From Apostichopus japonicus (Eukaryota; Echinodermata; Holothuroidea; Aspidochirotida; Stichopodidae), in NCBI RefSeq assembly GCF_037975245.1, contig NC_092571.1, positions 12,765,917 to 12,829,916 of the forward strand: a stretch of 64,000 nucleotides of DNA, in the 5' to 3' direction. The notes under the pieces were generated by a model that saw only the letters and a list, made by a program, of their open reading frames with translations, was not told the origin of the DNA and made no database searches. Numbering within the stretch: the first letter of the stretch is position 1; each line of letters begins with the position of its first letter. Positions 63,831 through 64,000 of this stretch are shown here, in pieces. The translations under genes and the position numbers were made by a program.

Positions 63831-64000
63831 GGTTATCAATATAACTTTCAAATTTATAGAAAAGGACATCCCTGACACGGTTATGGCCATACACATTAAC
63901 TACTTTCAAATCTATTTTATTGATGCTAATATTTAATATTATGCAACGGCCATCCTCACCTTCAACAAGAGTGTAAGGCAAAAAACACGGTAACACCAAC

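Overview
This is AT-rich eukaryotic nuclear DNA with split genes (GT-AG introns), long introns and very dense interspersed repeats. Nothing in it looks bacterial, viral or organellar. The gene content (a ZU5-UPA-Death adaptor, a C1orf50/DUF2452 homologue, an SLC35G-type transporter) and the repeats (DIRS, several LINE clades, many hAT-like TIR elements, fold-back elements with minisatellite arms resembling the TU elements described in sea urchins) suggest a marine invertebrate deuterostome. An echinoderm, perhaps a sea cucumber, is my best guess; this is inference and not proven here.

Layout. (1) About 0.7-21.3 kb, minus strand: a gene of at least 16 exons. Its N-terminal part is built from tandemly duplicated small phase-0 exons, followed by charged helical exons, a ZU5 domain over two exons, a UPA-like region and a C-terminal Death domain. 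Its introns carry a TTAA-flanked MITE inside an older repeat, a degenerate tandem array, a decaying 412-bp duplication carrying copies of two exons, and a DIRS tyrosine-recombinase remnant. A possible extra 5' exon lies at 23.3 kb. (2) 23.6-34.0 kb: no gene; four TIR elements, LINE tails and LINE fragments. (3) 34.2-37.4 kb: a CR1/L2-like reverse transcriptase remnant, then an intact single-exon drug/metabolite-type transporter (minus strand). (4) 38.7-42.8 kb: another LINE, then a fold-back element that contains a hAT-like element, which itself contains two further elements. (5) 46.0-52.1 kb, minus strand: a complete four-exon C1orf50 homologue (192 aa), closely followed by a lone signal-peptide exon of a probable secreted protein. 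(6) 52.5-58.4 kb: a second fold-back element packed with nested insertions. (7) 58.4-64 kb: L1/Tx1-like LINE remnant, a minisatellite MITE, a 266-bp imperfect palindrome and a third copy of a dispersed repeat.

The most solid results are the two spliced gene models, where exon phases agree across almost every junction, and the transposon boundaries, where exact target-site duplications (8 bp, 4 bp, 6 bp, TTAA or TA) are visible and in several cases an empty paralogous site exists in this same window. The three protein genes do not form an obvious pathway. The unusual biology is exon amplification in a death-domain adaptor, and four differently ended hAT-like families that all carry the same roughly 100-bp internal module.
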